From Verrucomicrobiota bacterium (lineage in GTDB: Bacteria > Verrucomicrobiota > Verrucomicrobiia > Limisphaerales > UBA8199): 60,562 nt of DNA. The notes beneath the pieces are model-generated. The model was not told where the DNA came from, made no database searches, and was given only the letters and a program-made list of their open reading frames with translations. The stretch covers positions 1-60,562 of the forward strand of contig PSRM01000269.1 of the NCBI GenBank assembly GCA_003176045.1, written 5' to 3'. The position numbers and the translations under genes are program-made. Of this stretch, positions 36,277-45,467 are shown one piece after another (within the stretch, counting starts at the first letter, position 1; every line of letters begins with the position of its first letter).

Positions 36277-39200
36277 TCACGGCGCTCTCAAATAAACCTG
36301 GCCGGTCACGTTCGACTTCGGGTCAATAAAAAAGCCTGCGCCGAACTTTCCTTTTCCGAACAGGGCGCCCTGATAAGTGAGGGTGCCCGATCCGCCTGGG
36401 ACTTTGCCGCTGAACAGGCCAGAGCCGGGATCGAAGCTAAAATTGAGCTTCGCGTCTGAGGAAGTGCTCAGACGGTTGTTCGGAGCTAACGTAAAGTAGT
36501 CATAGACCGGCGCGGCCAGGCTGCCGCCGCTCCAGGCGATAGTGAAGACATCGCCGGCCCCGGCCCCGAAAAGGCGGGAACCCGAGGCGGCTTTGACGAT
36601 CACCGACCCGATGGCTTCGACGTCGTTTGTAAAGTTGCCGGCGTTATTTTTGGTGTAACTGGCCGCCAGCCCAGCGGGTTTGATCCAAAGAACCTGGCCG
36701 ACGAGGTCCCCCTGGTCGGTGGAGTTGAGTTGCACCCAGCCAATAAGGCAGCCGTTGCCGCCATAGAGGCACACATACAGAGGCCAGTAGCCTTGAGTTG
36801 AAAGGGCGCTGCTCTGAGTGATTTTCATGCCGTCGGCCAGGGTGCCTTTGAACTGGAGTGTGTTGTTGGCGGCCAGATTAAGCGTGCCGAAGCTGTAGCC
36901 CGCCGGCGCGGCAGTGGAGGTTCTGTCCGGAGGAACCACCAGGGTGTAACTCGCGGGCGACCGGGGAGCGGCAGCCTGTAACTGAGCAAACATCTGCGCC
37001 GTCCACTGGTTGGCTTTGACCAGGCCGGTGAGCTGGCCGCTGCCGGACATGTCGAACTGCAGTTGCAGTCGCAGGTAAGGAACGTTGCCTCCCGCCGAAG
37101 CAGTGGTTGCGCTGTAACCTTGCGAGTCGAATTGTCCACCGAACGAATAGGTGTGAGCATCGAGCAGCAACTTGCCGCTGTAAGAACCGCTCGGAGTCGT
37201 CTTTGCGGTGACATAGCCAGAATTGACCGCCGCCACGCCGTTGGAGTCGGAGAAGAGACCCACATAGGAGCCTTGGGCCAGAGTAAAGGCCGCTGGCACA
37301 GCGGAACCTGTCGAACTGGATGGCGGAGCGCCCAGTTGCGGAGCGCCGGTCACTGAATTCGTGGCGGGGATGGTGGTGGTGCCGGTGAGGAGTGCAGAGG
37401 CCAACAGCAGCTCCGGTGGGAAAGGCGGTGGCGCAGGAATGGTTGGCACGTTGCTTCCAGAAGGCGACCAGGTCCGGGTCCCGGTCAAGGGCGGCAGGTC
37501 TTTGCTCAGGTAACGGGCCGTGTTGACGCGATTGGTGACCTGGCCTGGGAACACAGCGTTGGTGGAAGAGAAATAACCGTAATCGTAGTCGCGCAACCAA
37601 TGGAATTGGTAATGTGGCTGATCGTAGGTGCGATAGACGAAATCCAGGTCCTCCGAAACATCCCGGGTTCCATTGGTGCCGTCATCGAACAGGGCCTGGC
37701 CGTAATAGATGCGCATGTTGGGCAGGTTGGTCACGGCGGTGAGGAAGCCATAGCTGTTCTGGTTGGTAGCGTAATTGCGCAAAACAAGCTGGTCCACGTA
37801 CAGAGCACTCAACCCACCGGCTCCTGCGAAAGTAAACAGGCTGTTGCGCCCGGCAGCATCGAGAACGAGCCGGCCCACGCCGGCATCGTTGAAGAAGCCC
37901 TCATTAACCGGGCCAAGGTCACGCGCGGCCCAAACGGATGGGATTTTGGCATTGGAAGGGGCGAAACTGGTGACGGTGCTGCCAAGCAGGTCGCCTCCGC
38001 CGGGAGGATTCAACAGGTTGATGCCATAACTGGTTTGGAAGAAGTTACCGTTTGTAAGGGTGGCGGTGAGCTGATTCGTCGGGGCGAGAATCGCGATACT
38101 GGGCACACCATCGCTGATGATGTTGGTCACCGAGAGCGTCAAAGGCCCATTCGCAACCACCAGGGAGTTGCTGCAGAACAAATTGTTTGGAGCCAGGGAA
38201 ACGGCGCCGTTGGAAGCTATGAGGACCGCGTCCGAGATCAGAGCGCGCTGGCAGTCCTGGAGAAAAACGCTGCCCCCCTGGGCAATCAAAGAGCCGGAAT
38301 CCTGGAAATCCCAGGCCCAGATACGGCTGCCAAAGTTGGTGATCGCGCTGCTATTGATCATTTCGGCGTAGGGCACGTTGAAGTTGGTGACGTAGGGCGA
38401 AGATTGAGAGCCGCCGAAGAAGACGGTATTGAGGGCGGTCAACGAGCCGTTGTTCGTGAGGTATCTCAGGCGCGGGGCGGCCGTGGACCAAACGATGCGG
38501 GTGTCCAAAAGATTGATGGCGCCTTCAGCAACGAGTGTAGGCGGCGGATTGGAAGTGATGGTGAGGCGCGAGGCGTTGAGATTGAAGCTCGTGCTGACGC
38601 TTAGAACATCGCTGACCACCAGATTGTCATTGGTGGTGTCCAGGCCGCCGGTCGTCGAGTGCAGGTTCAGGTTCTCAACCCGGGTAGGGGTGGTGCCGTT
38701 GAAGTTCGCGTCCACGAAAAATACGTGGTAGATGTTCGTAATGCCTGGGTTGCTGCCAAAGACGTTGGTCCAGCGCGCGCTATAGAGATTGCAGAAGCCT
38801 TCGGGACGGTCCGCATACGGGAGAAGAACGTTGGTAATGGCCAGCAAGCCGTTCGTGGAGCGCAGGTTCAGGTCCACCCAGGGCGAAGAAATGGCCGAAC
38901 CACTGGCGCTGGCGAAGTGGTTGGTGGCCTGCAACAAAAGGTAATTGAGACTGGCGATAATCGAACCAGACAGGTCGAGGTAGCCATCGGCCTTGATCTC
39001 GATACGGCCAGGCAAATTGGTATGGGTCTGATGCGCGACTTCGGCCGGTATCTGGGTCGTGCCGGTCAGGAGTGCCTGGTAGGCGGTGTATTGGTTCGTG
39101 GCGTTGCCGCAAATCCAAAACCCCTGCGGGATTGGAGTCGGCGCGGCAGGAGGTCCTAGAAACGCGGAAAAATCGAACCCTTCGATAATGTTGTAGTTAT

Positions 39201-40425
39201 TGGGGATATAAGTGGGATGAACACCGAGCGTGCCGGCGAAACCGTTGACGACAAGTTGGGGGTCGGGGGCCGCCATGAGGGCCAGATCGTCCTCCAAATA
39301 AAGCGTGTTGGTTGAATAAGAAAGATCCGGGTTTTGCACGGGCCAGGCGAGTTGGACAGAGGTCGCGCCGAAAACGCCATTGAAAAAGGCCGTTGGAGTG
39401 ACCGTGAAGTTTGTGCTGCCCACAATAATGGCATCGTAGAGAAACTCATTCGGCTGCGTGGGGTCAGGATTACTCACGTTAATATAGCTGATGGTGTTGG
39501 CGGGAAAGAGCGTGTCGCAGCCAATCGAGTAATCGCGATTGGTCACGAGAAACTCAGGCGTGGAGTAGGGCTGAGCGAGGAATACCGAACAGGGGTCAAA
39601 CCGCACAACCTGGTTTGGGGCCCTGCAAGGGGGCTGCAACGTGCTAAAGCCAAGGCCCCAATCGCCCGCCAACCCGCCGAAATTGCCGAAAATACCAAAG
39701 AAACCGCCGAAGCCGCTGAGCAGACTGAAGCCTTGTTTTTCCATATCGATTTGGCTGCGGGAAAGGTCCACATAATCGCCCCGGATGCTCAGCAGACTCT
39801 CAAAGCCATTGTGCATTGATCCCGACACGACAATATTGGTCGCATCCACGACCGTTTGCGCTCCGCCGACGGCCAGGCCCAGGACAAAGAAATTCGGAAT
39901 CGAAAGAATGTTGAAGGTATTGGTGGTGGCGGTTTCGATGTCGCCGGCATTGTAGAAGTTGGCCGCTCGAAAGCGGGAATTGGCGGCCGAATTTGCCGAA
40001 GGAACATAGGTATCGAAAAAGAAACCGCTGCTGGACAGAAGTGTGCCCCCCGGGAAATTGCTGAAATTATAAGTATTCTGCATCTCGAAAGGCGGAATAA
40101 CGGCAGGCGGCGGCGTGAAGTTGATCAGGTTGGTGAAATTGATGATGAACGAAGATGCAGGATCATTGATGAACGTGGTTGCATCAATGTTGGGCGGAAT
40201 CTGAGGCGGCGATGAGAAAATGCCGTAGTTCTCATAAACCGTGGCGGGACCGGACTGAGCCAAAGAAACCGAGCAAACCAGGACGGCACTGTAAAACGCG
40301 ACTGCTTTGACGAGATTCCGAGATCCAGCGGCGCTCTTTCGAAGCACTGCCTCAGACTTGAAATGGGCCCGGCCAGCCTGGCCGGCCGAACCGGTCAGAC
40401 AAGCGGGAAAGGATTGGCGAATCAT
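36277..40425 (-). CDS. Large secreted beta-helix-like protein with shared C-terminal module
   Basis: 1382 aa. Signal peptide KAVAFYSAVLVCSVSLAQ at about residues 40-58, after an unusually long N-terminal part, so the true start could be later. The body (about 60-1050) is Asn/Thr/Ser-rich with short beta-strand periods such as LTITSNPPPTLVAEGAINLL and GSVFLQDCQRALISDAVLIA, suggesting a right-handed beta-helix. I recognise no Pfam family with certainty. From about residue 1050 to the end is a module also found in the 860-aa protein: YVGLFSDSNGVAAVNSGYV, ALSTQGYWPLYVCLYGGNG, then FGAGFFIDPKSNVTGQVYLR. The gene starts 9 bp after the 811-aa gene, so it is co-transcribed. It is likely exported to the cell surface. 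Confidence 0.8.
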   Translation of the reverse strand: MIRQSFPACLTGSAGQAGRAHFKSEAVLRKSAAGSRNLVKAVAFYSAVLVCSVSLAQSGPATVYENYGIFSSPPQIPPNIDATTFINDPASSFIINFTNLINFTPPPAVIPPFEMQNTYNFSNFPGGTLLSSSGFFFDTYVPSANSAANSRFRAANFYNAGDIETATTNTFNILSIPNFFVLGLAVGGAQTVVDATNIVVSGSMHNGFESLLSIRGDYVDLSRSQIDMEKQGFSLLSGFGGFFGIFGNFGGLAGDWGLGFSTLQPPCRAPNQVVRFDPCSVFLAQPYSTPEFLVTNRDYSIGCDTLFPANTISYINVSNPDPTQPNEFLYDAIIVGSTNFTVTPTAFFNGVFGATSVQLAWPVQNPDLSYSTNTLYLEDDLALMAAPDPQLVVNGFAGTLGVHPTYIPNNYNIIEGFDFSAFLGPPAAPTPIPQGFWICGNATNQYTAYQALLTGTTQIPAEVAHQTHTNLPGRIEIKADGYLDLSGSIIASLNYLLLQATNHFASASGSAISSPWVDLNLRSTNGLLAITNVLLPYADRPEGFCNLYSARWTNVFGSNPGITNIYHVFFVDANFNGTTPTRVENLNLHSTTGGLDTTNDNLVVSDVLSVSTSFNLNASRLTITSNPPPTLVAEGAINLLDTRIVWSTAAPRLRYLTNNGSLTALNTVFFGGSQSSPYVTNFNVPYAEMINSSAITNFGSRIWAWDFQDSGSLIAQGGSVFLQDCQRALISDAVLIASNGAVSLAPNNLFCSNSLVVANGPLTLSVTNIISDGVPSIAILAPTNQLTATLTNGNFFQTSYGINLLNPPGGGDLLGSTVTSFAPSNAKIPSVWAARDLGPVNEGFFNDAGVGRLVLDAAGRNSLFTFAGAGGLSALYVDQLVLRNYATNQNSYGFLTAVTNLPNMRIYYGQALFDDGTNGTRDVSEDLDFVYRTYDQPHYQFHWLRDYDYGYFSSTNAVFPGQVTNRVNTARYLSKDLPPLTGTRTWSPSGSNVPTIPAPPPFPPELLLASALLTGTTTIPATNSVTGAPQLGAPPSSSTGSAVPAAFTLAQGSYVGLFSDSNGVAAVNSGYVTAKTTPSGSYSGKLLLDAHTYSFGGQFDSQGYSATTASAGGNVPYLRLQLQFDMSGSGQLTGLVKANQWTAQMFAQLQAAAPRSPASYTLVVPPDRTSTAAPAGYSFGTLNLAANNTLQFKGTLADGMKITQSSALSTQGYWPLYVCLYGGNGCLIGWVQLNSTDQGDLVGQVLWIKPAGLAASYTKNNAGNFTNDVEAIGSVIVKAASGSRLFGAGAGDVFTIAWSGGSLAAPVYDYFTLAPNNRLSTSSDAKLNFSFDPGSGLFSGKVPGGSGTLTYQGALFGKGKFGAGFFIDPKSNVTGQVYLRAP

Positions 40426-40434
40426 AAACTTGGA

Positions 40435-42870
40435 CTACGGTGTAACGGAAAAGGCGTAGGTGCGATCAACAAAACGGAAGAACGCGTCGGTCATTCGAAT
40501 AGTAAAGGAATAAACACCCGCGTTTTGAGGCGTTCCTGAAATCGAGCCGTCGGTCCCCAGGGTCAGGCCGGCAGGCAGATCCAATGAACCTGGGGAAATG
40601 GAGAAGGTATACGGGGGCTGCCCGCCCGTGCCGGAGAGTTGCGCCGAGTAAGGCCCCGCGCTGATCGAGGCGGCAGGCAGGACCGGCGGCAGAATTGCCA
40701 TCGGAACCTGGTTGAGCAGGTTGGTAATGCTCGTTCCCACCGGATAAGTAATCGGATCATTGGCCGAACCATCGAATGAGGCCCAGATGAAATCCTGAAT
40801 GGCTCCCTCCTCATCCAGAAATACCGGGTAAGTCCCGTTGATGAACGTCGGGCCAACCTTATTGAACGCAAAAGTAACGGGCCCTTCAATGGTCCCCGGC
40901 CCCACCTCTCCGGGCGGAGTCGCCGTCGAGTCAAAATTCGGAGCGGTTCGGGCGACGGTCACAATCTCCGGGAAAGGCGCGGCCAGATCCGCCGCGGTGA
41001 AATTGACATCCGGTTGTGTGACGACCCGGAAAACGGTTCGATCCACGAATTGATTGTTAGTCAACTCGGTGAGCGTGTAATAATTGGTAATCGGGGAGAA
41101 AAACCTGCCCAGCAGCGAATCGAAATCTTTCCGGTGGAAGTTAATTTTTCCGATGCCCGGCCTCAGGCCAATGGCGTTGGTGGCGACCAGGCAATTGACG
41201 TCGTAAACCCAAAAAGTGTGGTTTGTGTAATAATCAAAAAGCGCTGTGGCGACGAACGAATTAGACGACAGGAGCGTTACGTTTGTGCCGCCGCCGTTGG
41301 TGATTCCGACCCCAGCAGTGAGGCTAAAAACCAGATTGGAATTGGCCACCACGTTGGTCAGCAGCGGGTACTGGATCTGGAAACCGCAGGAATTGGTTGG
41401 CAAAATGGCAAAGTCGCCGACCACTTCGTTGGTCAGGAAGGAGTGCTGGAAGATGTTGGTGGCCGGCTGTGATCCGGGCGCGTCATAAGGACCATTGGTG
41501 GCGACCAGGGTTACCGCAGTTCCGAACCCGTGCCCCATATAATTACTCAACGTCGTGATCGGAATAGCGGTCCATGCGCCATTGACGACGCGGAAGGTGA
41601 CCAAATTGGCGAAGGTGTGCTGATAGCGGATTTCAGGTGTGAGCACGTAATTCGTCACGATGACCAGGTGCGGCGCTGCTCCGGCCGGATCGTAGGGTGA
41701 ATTGGTTGCAATGGCGGTGTAAACGGGCTCGGGTACCGTGATAGCCCAGTTGGTCGAAGCGCTGATGATCAGGCCCGGATAAAGTGCCTGCAGGCCTGCG
41801 GCGTTGGTCACGGCCGCCTGCTGAGAAAAGAGCGTAAGATTGGACGTGGTCAAGAGCCTGCCTTGGGTTGTGTTGGTAACAATAAGAGTCGTGTTGGCAG
41901 GCATGGCTTCCCAGGCCAGGGTATTGGTGCTGTAGAGATGCCGTAAGCCGCCAACATCATCGACAGTCAGGCTGGTGTGGAAGGATCCCATCCAGAGCGG
42001 CTTGGGAAAATGGATCTTGGGTGTGGCCACCGCAGTGGCATAGACTCCACCGACTTGATCGACCGAGGCCACCTCAGCCTCCGTGAAATCACCCAGGAGA
42101 TCCGGTGGGCATACCTGGAACACGACATACGTAAAGAGGTTGCCATTGATGTACCCGGTCGGAACCCAGGTCAGAGGATCGAAGTTACGCTGAATGACTT
42201 CGTAATCGTAGTTTGGGCAACTGAGCCCCGGCAAGAGGAACTTTGCCCGCATACACCAGACCCAGTGCTGTGGATCGGCCAGGCCGAGGCGTTCCAAAAG
42301 CACCTCCAGCGCAGCCGAGCGCACGTCAAACATACCCAAATCCCGCGCCGTGTAGTTATAACGCAATTCTTCGAATGGAAACTCCGAAAGACTCGGGCTG
42401 TAGTTGTCCACGTTGTCGAGGTTATTGAGCATCGCGACGGCTGAATCCACCGCCTGCACCCCTGAGTCGCCAAAGTATCTCAGGAACGTCTCGTCATACG
42501 TGTAATACAGATCGGGAATGTTCCAGCGGAATCCTTCACCAATGTTATGTGGCGCAGAGGAAAAATCACCGGGTGTAAAAACCAGCCAGCCGCTGCCGTC
42601 TGGCAAAGGGAGGTCCGTCAGGTAGATAATGTAGCCAAGGGTTTGGGTGTGGAAGCCCTCCTTTGGACCATATATCGAGAAGGCCTGGGTTGAACGGACG
42701 CCAAACACAATGCAGAGCAGCGCCGCCAAAAGACGCAAACGAACAACAGCAGTTGCCCCAAGGCGTGCAAGCCGCTGCCCGGGGCCCCGCTGATTTAGAC
42801 ATGCCTCACGCCTCATTTTGGTGGCGGCATTGGGAAGCATAGACGGATACGATAAGGTCAACGGTTTCAT
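40435..42870 (-). CDS. Secreted protein with degenerate matrixin-like N-terminus and Ig-like (He_PIG) C-terminus
   Basis: 811 aa. Signal peptide near residues 45-64 (LRLLAALLCIVFGVRSTQAF). Residues about 90-330 resemble matrixin-type proteins: RWNIPDLYYTYDETFLRYFG at the start and FHTSLTVDDVGGLRHLYSTN at the end. No HExxH zinc motif occurs anywhere, so I expect no protease activity. The rest is Thr/Asn-rich, and the last about 90 residues form a He_PIG-type Ig domain (PYTFSISPGSLDLPAGLTL, SGTPQNAGVYSFTIR). The start overlaps the preceding stop in an ATGA arrangement (42867-42870), so translation is coupled. The next gene follows after 9 bp. It is probably a surface protein exported with its neighbours. 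Confidence 0.78.
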   Translation of the reverse strand: MKPLTLSYPSMLPNAATKMRREACLNQRGPGQRLARLGATAVVRLRLLAALLCIVFGVRSTQAFSIYGPKEGFHTQTLGYIIYLTDLPLPDGSGWLVFTPGDFSSAPHNIGEGFRWNIPDLYYTYDETFLRYFGDSGVQAVDSAVAMLNNLDNVDNYSPSLSEFPFEELRYNYTARDLGMFDVRSAALEVLLERLGLADPQHWVWCMRAKFLLPGLSCPNYDYEVIQRNFDPLTWVPTGYINGNLFTYVVFQVCPPDLLGDFTEAEVASVDQVGGVYATAVATPKIHFPKPLWMGSFHTSLTVDDVGGLRHLYSTNTLAWEAMPANTTLIVTNTTQGRLLTTSNLTLFSQQAAVTNAAGLQALYPGLIISASTNWAITVPEPVYTAIATNSPYDPAGAAPHLVIVTNYVLTPEIRYQHTFANLVTFRVVNGAWTAIPITTLSNYMGHGFGTAVTLVATNGPYDAPGSQPATNIFQHSFLTNEVVGDFAILPTNSCGFQIQYPLLTNVVANSNLVFSLTAGVGITNGGGTNVTLLSSNSFVATALFDYYTNHTFWVYDVNCLVATNAIGLRPGIGKINFHRKDFDSLLGRFFSPITNYYTLTELTNNQFVDRTVFRVVTQPDVNFTAADLAAPFPEIVTVARTAPNFDSTATPPGEVGPGTIEGPVTFAFNKVGPTFINGTYPVFLDEEGAIQDFIWASFDGSANDPITYPVGTSITNLLNQVPMAILPPVLPAASISAGPYSAQLSGTGGQPPYTFSISPGSLDLPAGLTLGTDGSISGTPQNAGVYSFTIRMTDAFFRFVDRTYAFSVTP

Positions 42871-45449
42871 TGCGGGGCGGTCAAAAAGACTTGTCCACTC
42901 AGGGCGGAGCCAAGGAAGAAGCCCGCTCCATACTTGCCATTTTCCAGTAAGATGCCCTGGAACGGGAAAAGTTTCCCGGTTTGCGGGTTGAGGGCATTGC
43001 CTTTGAACAGGCCCGAACTGAGCGTGAACGAGAGACTCAACTTCTGGTCTGAGGGACTGATTAATTTGTAATTTGCGTCCAGGGTGGCGGTGTTGGTGAC
43101 AGCGCCAGACAAACCACCCTGCGAAAAGATGAGGCTATGAGTGCCCGGCTGCAAGGCCAGGCCCGGCGCTGCCTTGGCAGAACCGGTATATCGCGCGCCC
43201 GCGATTTCGAGTGTATTGGTGAACCCTTGCGGGTAGAATTTGCTATTGCCCGAGCTTGGCTTGGACCAGATCAACTCGCCGCTGACCCCGTTGGCTGAAA
43301 ATTGGGCCCAACTTACCAGCGACCCGCTGCCGCCGTACAGCGAGGCATACAACGGCCAAATGCCCTGTTCGGATACGGTTGTGGATTGCGAGACTTTAGT
43401 GCCGTCCGGCAGGACCCCGCTCCATTGCACGTTGCCGCCCGAGTCCACTTTCACTGTGCCGAAACCGGTACCGGACGGCCCGCGGCCTTCCGGTTGCGCG
43501 GCCAGGACGCCCGAGGTGACCAGTGCGCCGGCATTGGCTGCCGACACAGACGGAGGAATGACTATGGTATAAGTTCCAGCATAGGCGCTGGCGGGATTGG
43601 CGGTGGCGTTAAACACAACGCGGTCGGCCATGACTTGAGCCGACCAGGCGGCGCCGGAGATTGAACCCCGGATTTGCGTTGCGCCGGAGGAATCCAGCCT
43701 CACCAGTTGGAGGCGGGCGCTTAAAGCACCATTGCCCTTGACCGCCAGGGTGCCCGACGAACCCGCGGCATCGAAAATGCCGGACAGCGAATACGATTTA
43801 CCGCCCAGATAAACTTTGGCGCTGAACGAATGATTGGGAGCGACCCTGGCGCTGAAGAACCCTGAACTCGAAACCGCGACGCCATTGGTGTCATAAAAGA
43901 GTCCGCTGTAGGCGCCGGGGGCCGATGCGAATGGATCGGCCAGCGGTGGAAGCGAATAGGCCACAGGGAACGCAAGCCCGGGGTTCACGATAGCAAACTG
44001 ACCGGGATTCGCGCTGGAGCCGCTGCCTGAAGCTGGCGGCACATCATTGAAAGTCTCGGCGGGCGGCCCGGAGAAGGAATTAGTGGACGCCAACGGAGTG
44101 TAATTGGCCGAAGCGTAGCTCTGCCCGAAAACATCGAAGCTGTGGCTGGCGGGCGAGAATGAAGTCCAAACTGCCAGGAATCGGCCAGTGGCGTCGGCGG
44201 CCAGCGCCGGCTCTTTCTGGCTGCCGACGGTCGTGGTGTTGAGCCGGAACTCGTCGCCACTGGCCGAGCCATCGGCCTGAAGGAACCTGCCGTAAACCCC
44301 TTCCCATGAGCCATCCTGGCCCAGGCTGGTCCAGATTGCCAGAGTATCGCCTCCAATAGACCGAATCTGAGGGCTGTACTGGTCTCCAAAAGTATATGTG
44401 TTCAGCCGCGAAGCTGTCCCGCCCGTGCCGGCGCTCGAGAACGCGCGGGAATAAATATCCCACCCGCCGGCCCGGTCCTGCAGGGTTTTTTGGGCCCATA
44501 CGGCGATGAACCCGCCGTCTGGAGTGGCCGTGAGCTTCGGCTCGGCGCAAATGGCTGAGCCATCCGCAGGCGTCGTGTTCACGAGGAACTCGTCATTGGC
44601 CGGCGTGCCATCGGCGTGGAAAATCCTCGCGAAAACGTCCACCGTCGGCCGGCTCGCAACGATTCCGTTGCCGGTGTTGGAAGGCGAATTGGTGCCGGCG
44701 CCGGCCATGTTGCGCTGCTGCTCGGAAACCCAGGCCACGACAAAACCACCGCCGGCCAACGCGGTCACTGCAGGGGTGCGCTGATTGAATGTAGCGAATT
44801 CGTTAACAAGAAATTGACCGCCTGTCGGAGCGCCGGTGGGGTCCACGATCCGCCCGAATACATCCAGCATGTTGTCTCTGCCAAGGTCGCCAAGGCTGCT
44901 CCAGACAATGATCACGTTCCCGTTGGAAAGTGTGGCCACCGCCGGCTGCTTCTGGAACGTGGTTGTGGATGAACTCACCAAAACATCACCGCTCACCCAA
45001 GTACTGCCCGCTGACATCGCCCGAGCATAAATGTGCTGGAAACTTTGGCGTCCGGCCTGCCAGACGAACATGGCGCCGCCATTGTTCAGCAGTGATACCT
45101 GCGCATTTTCGGCGTCGCCAAGTCCCGTTTTGTTTACACGAAAGGCTGCGCCACGGCCTTGGAAATTGCTGTCCGTGGCCCTGGCGCTGATGCCCAGGCC
45201 ATACGGAGCAGTGATATTATCCTGCCAAACGATGTAACCGCCCGAAGGCCCGAGGGCGGCCTGTGGCCGGACTTGATCGCCACGCAGCGCGCCGGAAATG
45301 GAATACTCGCCACCGTTGGGGGCGTAGGATTGGGCCCGGCTGGCAAGCGGCAAGGCGAGAACGAGCGCGAGAATAAATTCTGTCCGACCGGTCCGACCGG
45401 TCTGACCGGTCTGACCGATTGTGCGACGGGATGAAAAACTGCCTGGCAT
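42867..45449 (-). CDS. Secreted beta-propeller-like protein with shared C-terminal module
   Basis: 860 aa. A 9-bp tandem repeat encodes GQTGQTGRTGRTE right before the signal peptide core (FILALVLALPLASRAQ). Residues about 45-480 contain repeated blades of the type QPAVATLSNGNVIIVWSS and TPAVTALAGGGFVVAWVSE, with DVFGRI and FLVN following, which suggests a beta-propeller. From about 515 to the end is the same module as in the 1382-aa protein: YSGLFYDTNGVAVSSSGFF, SEQGIWPLYASLYGGSGSL, KYGAGFFLGSALSGQVFL. It begins 18 bp after the secretin stop and overlaps the next gene by 4 bp, so it belongs to the secretion-machine operon and is a candidate cargo. Confidence 0.8.
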   Translation of the reverse strand: MPGSFSSRRTIGQTGQTGRTGRTEFILALVLALPLASRAQSYAPNGGEYSISGALRGDQVRPQAALGPSGGYIVWQDNITAPYGLGISARATDSNFQGRGAAFRVNKTGLGDAENAQVSLLNNGGAMFVWQAGRQSFQHIYARAMSAGSTWVSGDVLVSSSTTTFQKQPAVATLSNGNVIIVWSSLGDLGRDNMLDVFGRIVDPTGAPTGGQFLVNEFATFNQRTPAVTALAGGGFVVAWVSEQQRNMAGAGTNSPSNTGNGIVASRPTVDVFARIFHADGTPANDEFLVNTTPADGSAICAEPKLTATPDGGFIAVWAQKTLQDRAGGWDIYSRAFSSAGTGGTASRLNTYTFGDQYSPQIRSIGGDTLAIWTSLGQDGSWEGVYGRFLQADGSASGDEFRLNTTTVGSQKEPALAADATGRFLAVWTSFSPASHSFDVFGQSYASANYTPLASTNSFSGPPAETFNDVPPASGSGSSANPGQFAIVNPGLAFPVAYSLPPLADPFASAPGAYSGLFYDTNGVAVSSSGFFSARVAPNHSFSAKVYLGGKSYSLSGIFDAAGSSGTLAVKGNGALSARLQLVRLDSSGATQIRGSISGAAWSAQVMADRVVFNATANPASAYAGTYTIVIPPSVSAANAGALVTSGVLAAQPEGRGPSGTGFGTVKVDSGGNVQWSGVLPDGTKVSQSTTVSEQGIWPLYASLYGGSGSLVSWAQFSANGVSGELIWSKPSSGNSKFYPQGFTNTLEIAGARYTGSAKAAPGLALQPGTHSLIFSQGGLSGAVTNTATLDANYKLISPSDQKLSLSFTLSSGLFKGNALNPQTGKLFPFQGILLENGKYGAGFFLGSALSGQVFLTAPQ
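45381..45420. repeat. 9-bp tandem array GACCGGTCT
   Basis: Four units encode a three-residue period (GQT/GRT) just before a signal peptide. Because the unit is 9 bp, copy-number change keeps the frame. Confidence 0.88.
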
Positions 45450-45467
45450 ACGAACGGGATCTGGGGC

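Noticed and set aside
40435..42870. Active matrix metalloprotease
   Set aside because: No HExxH motif in the whole protein.
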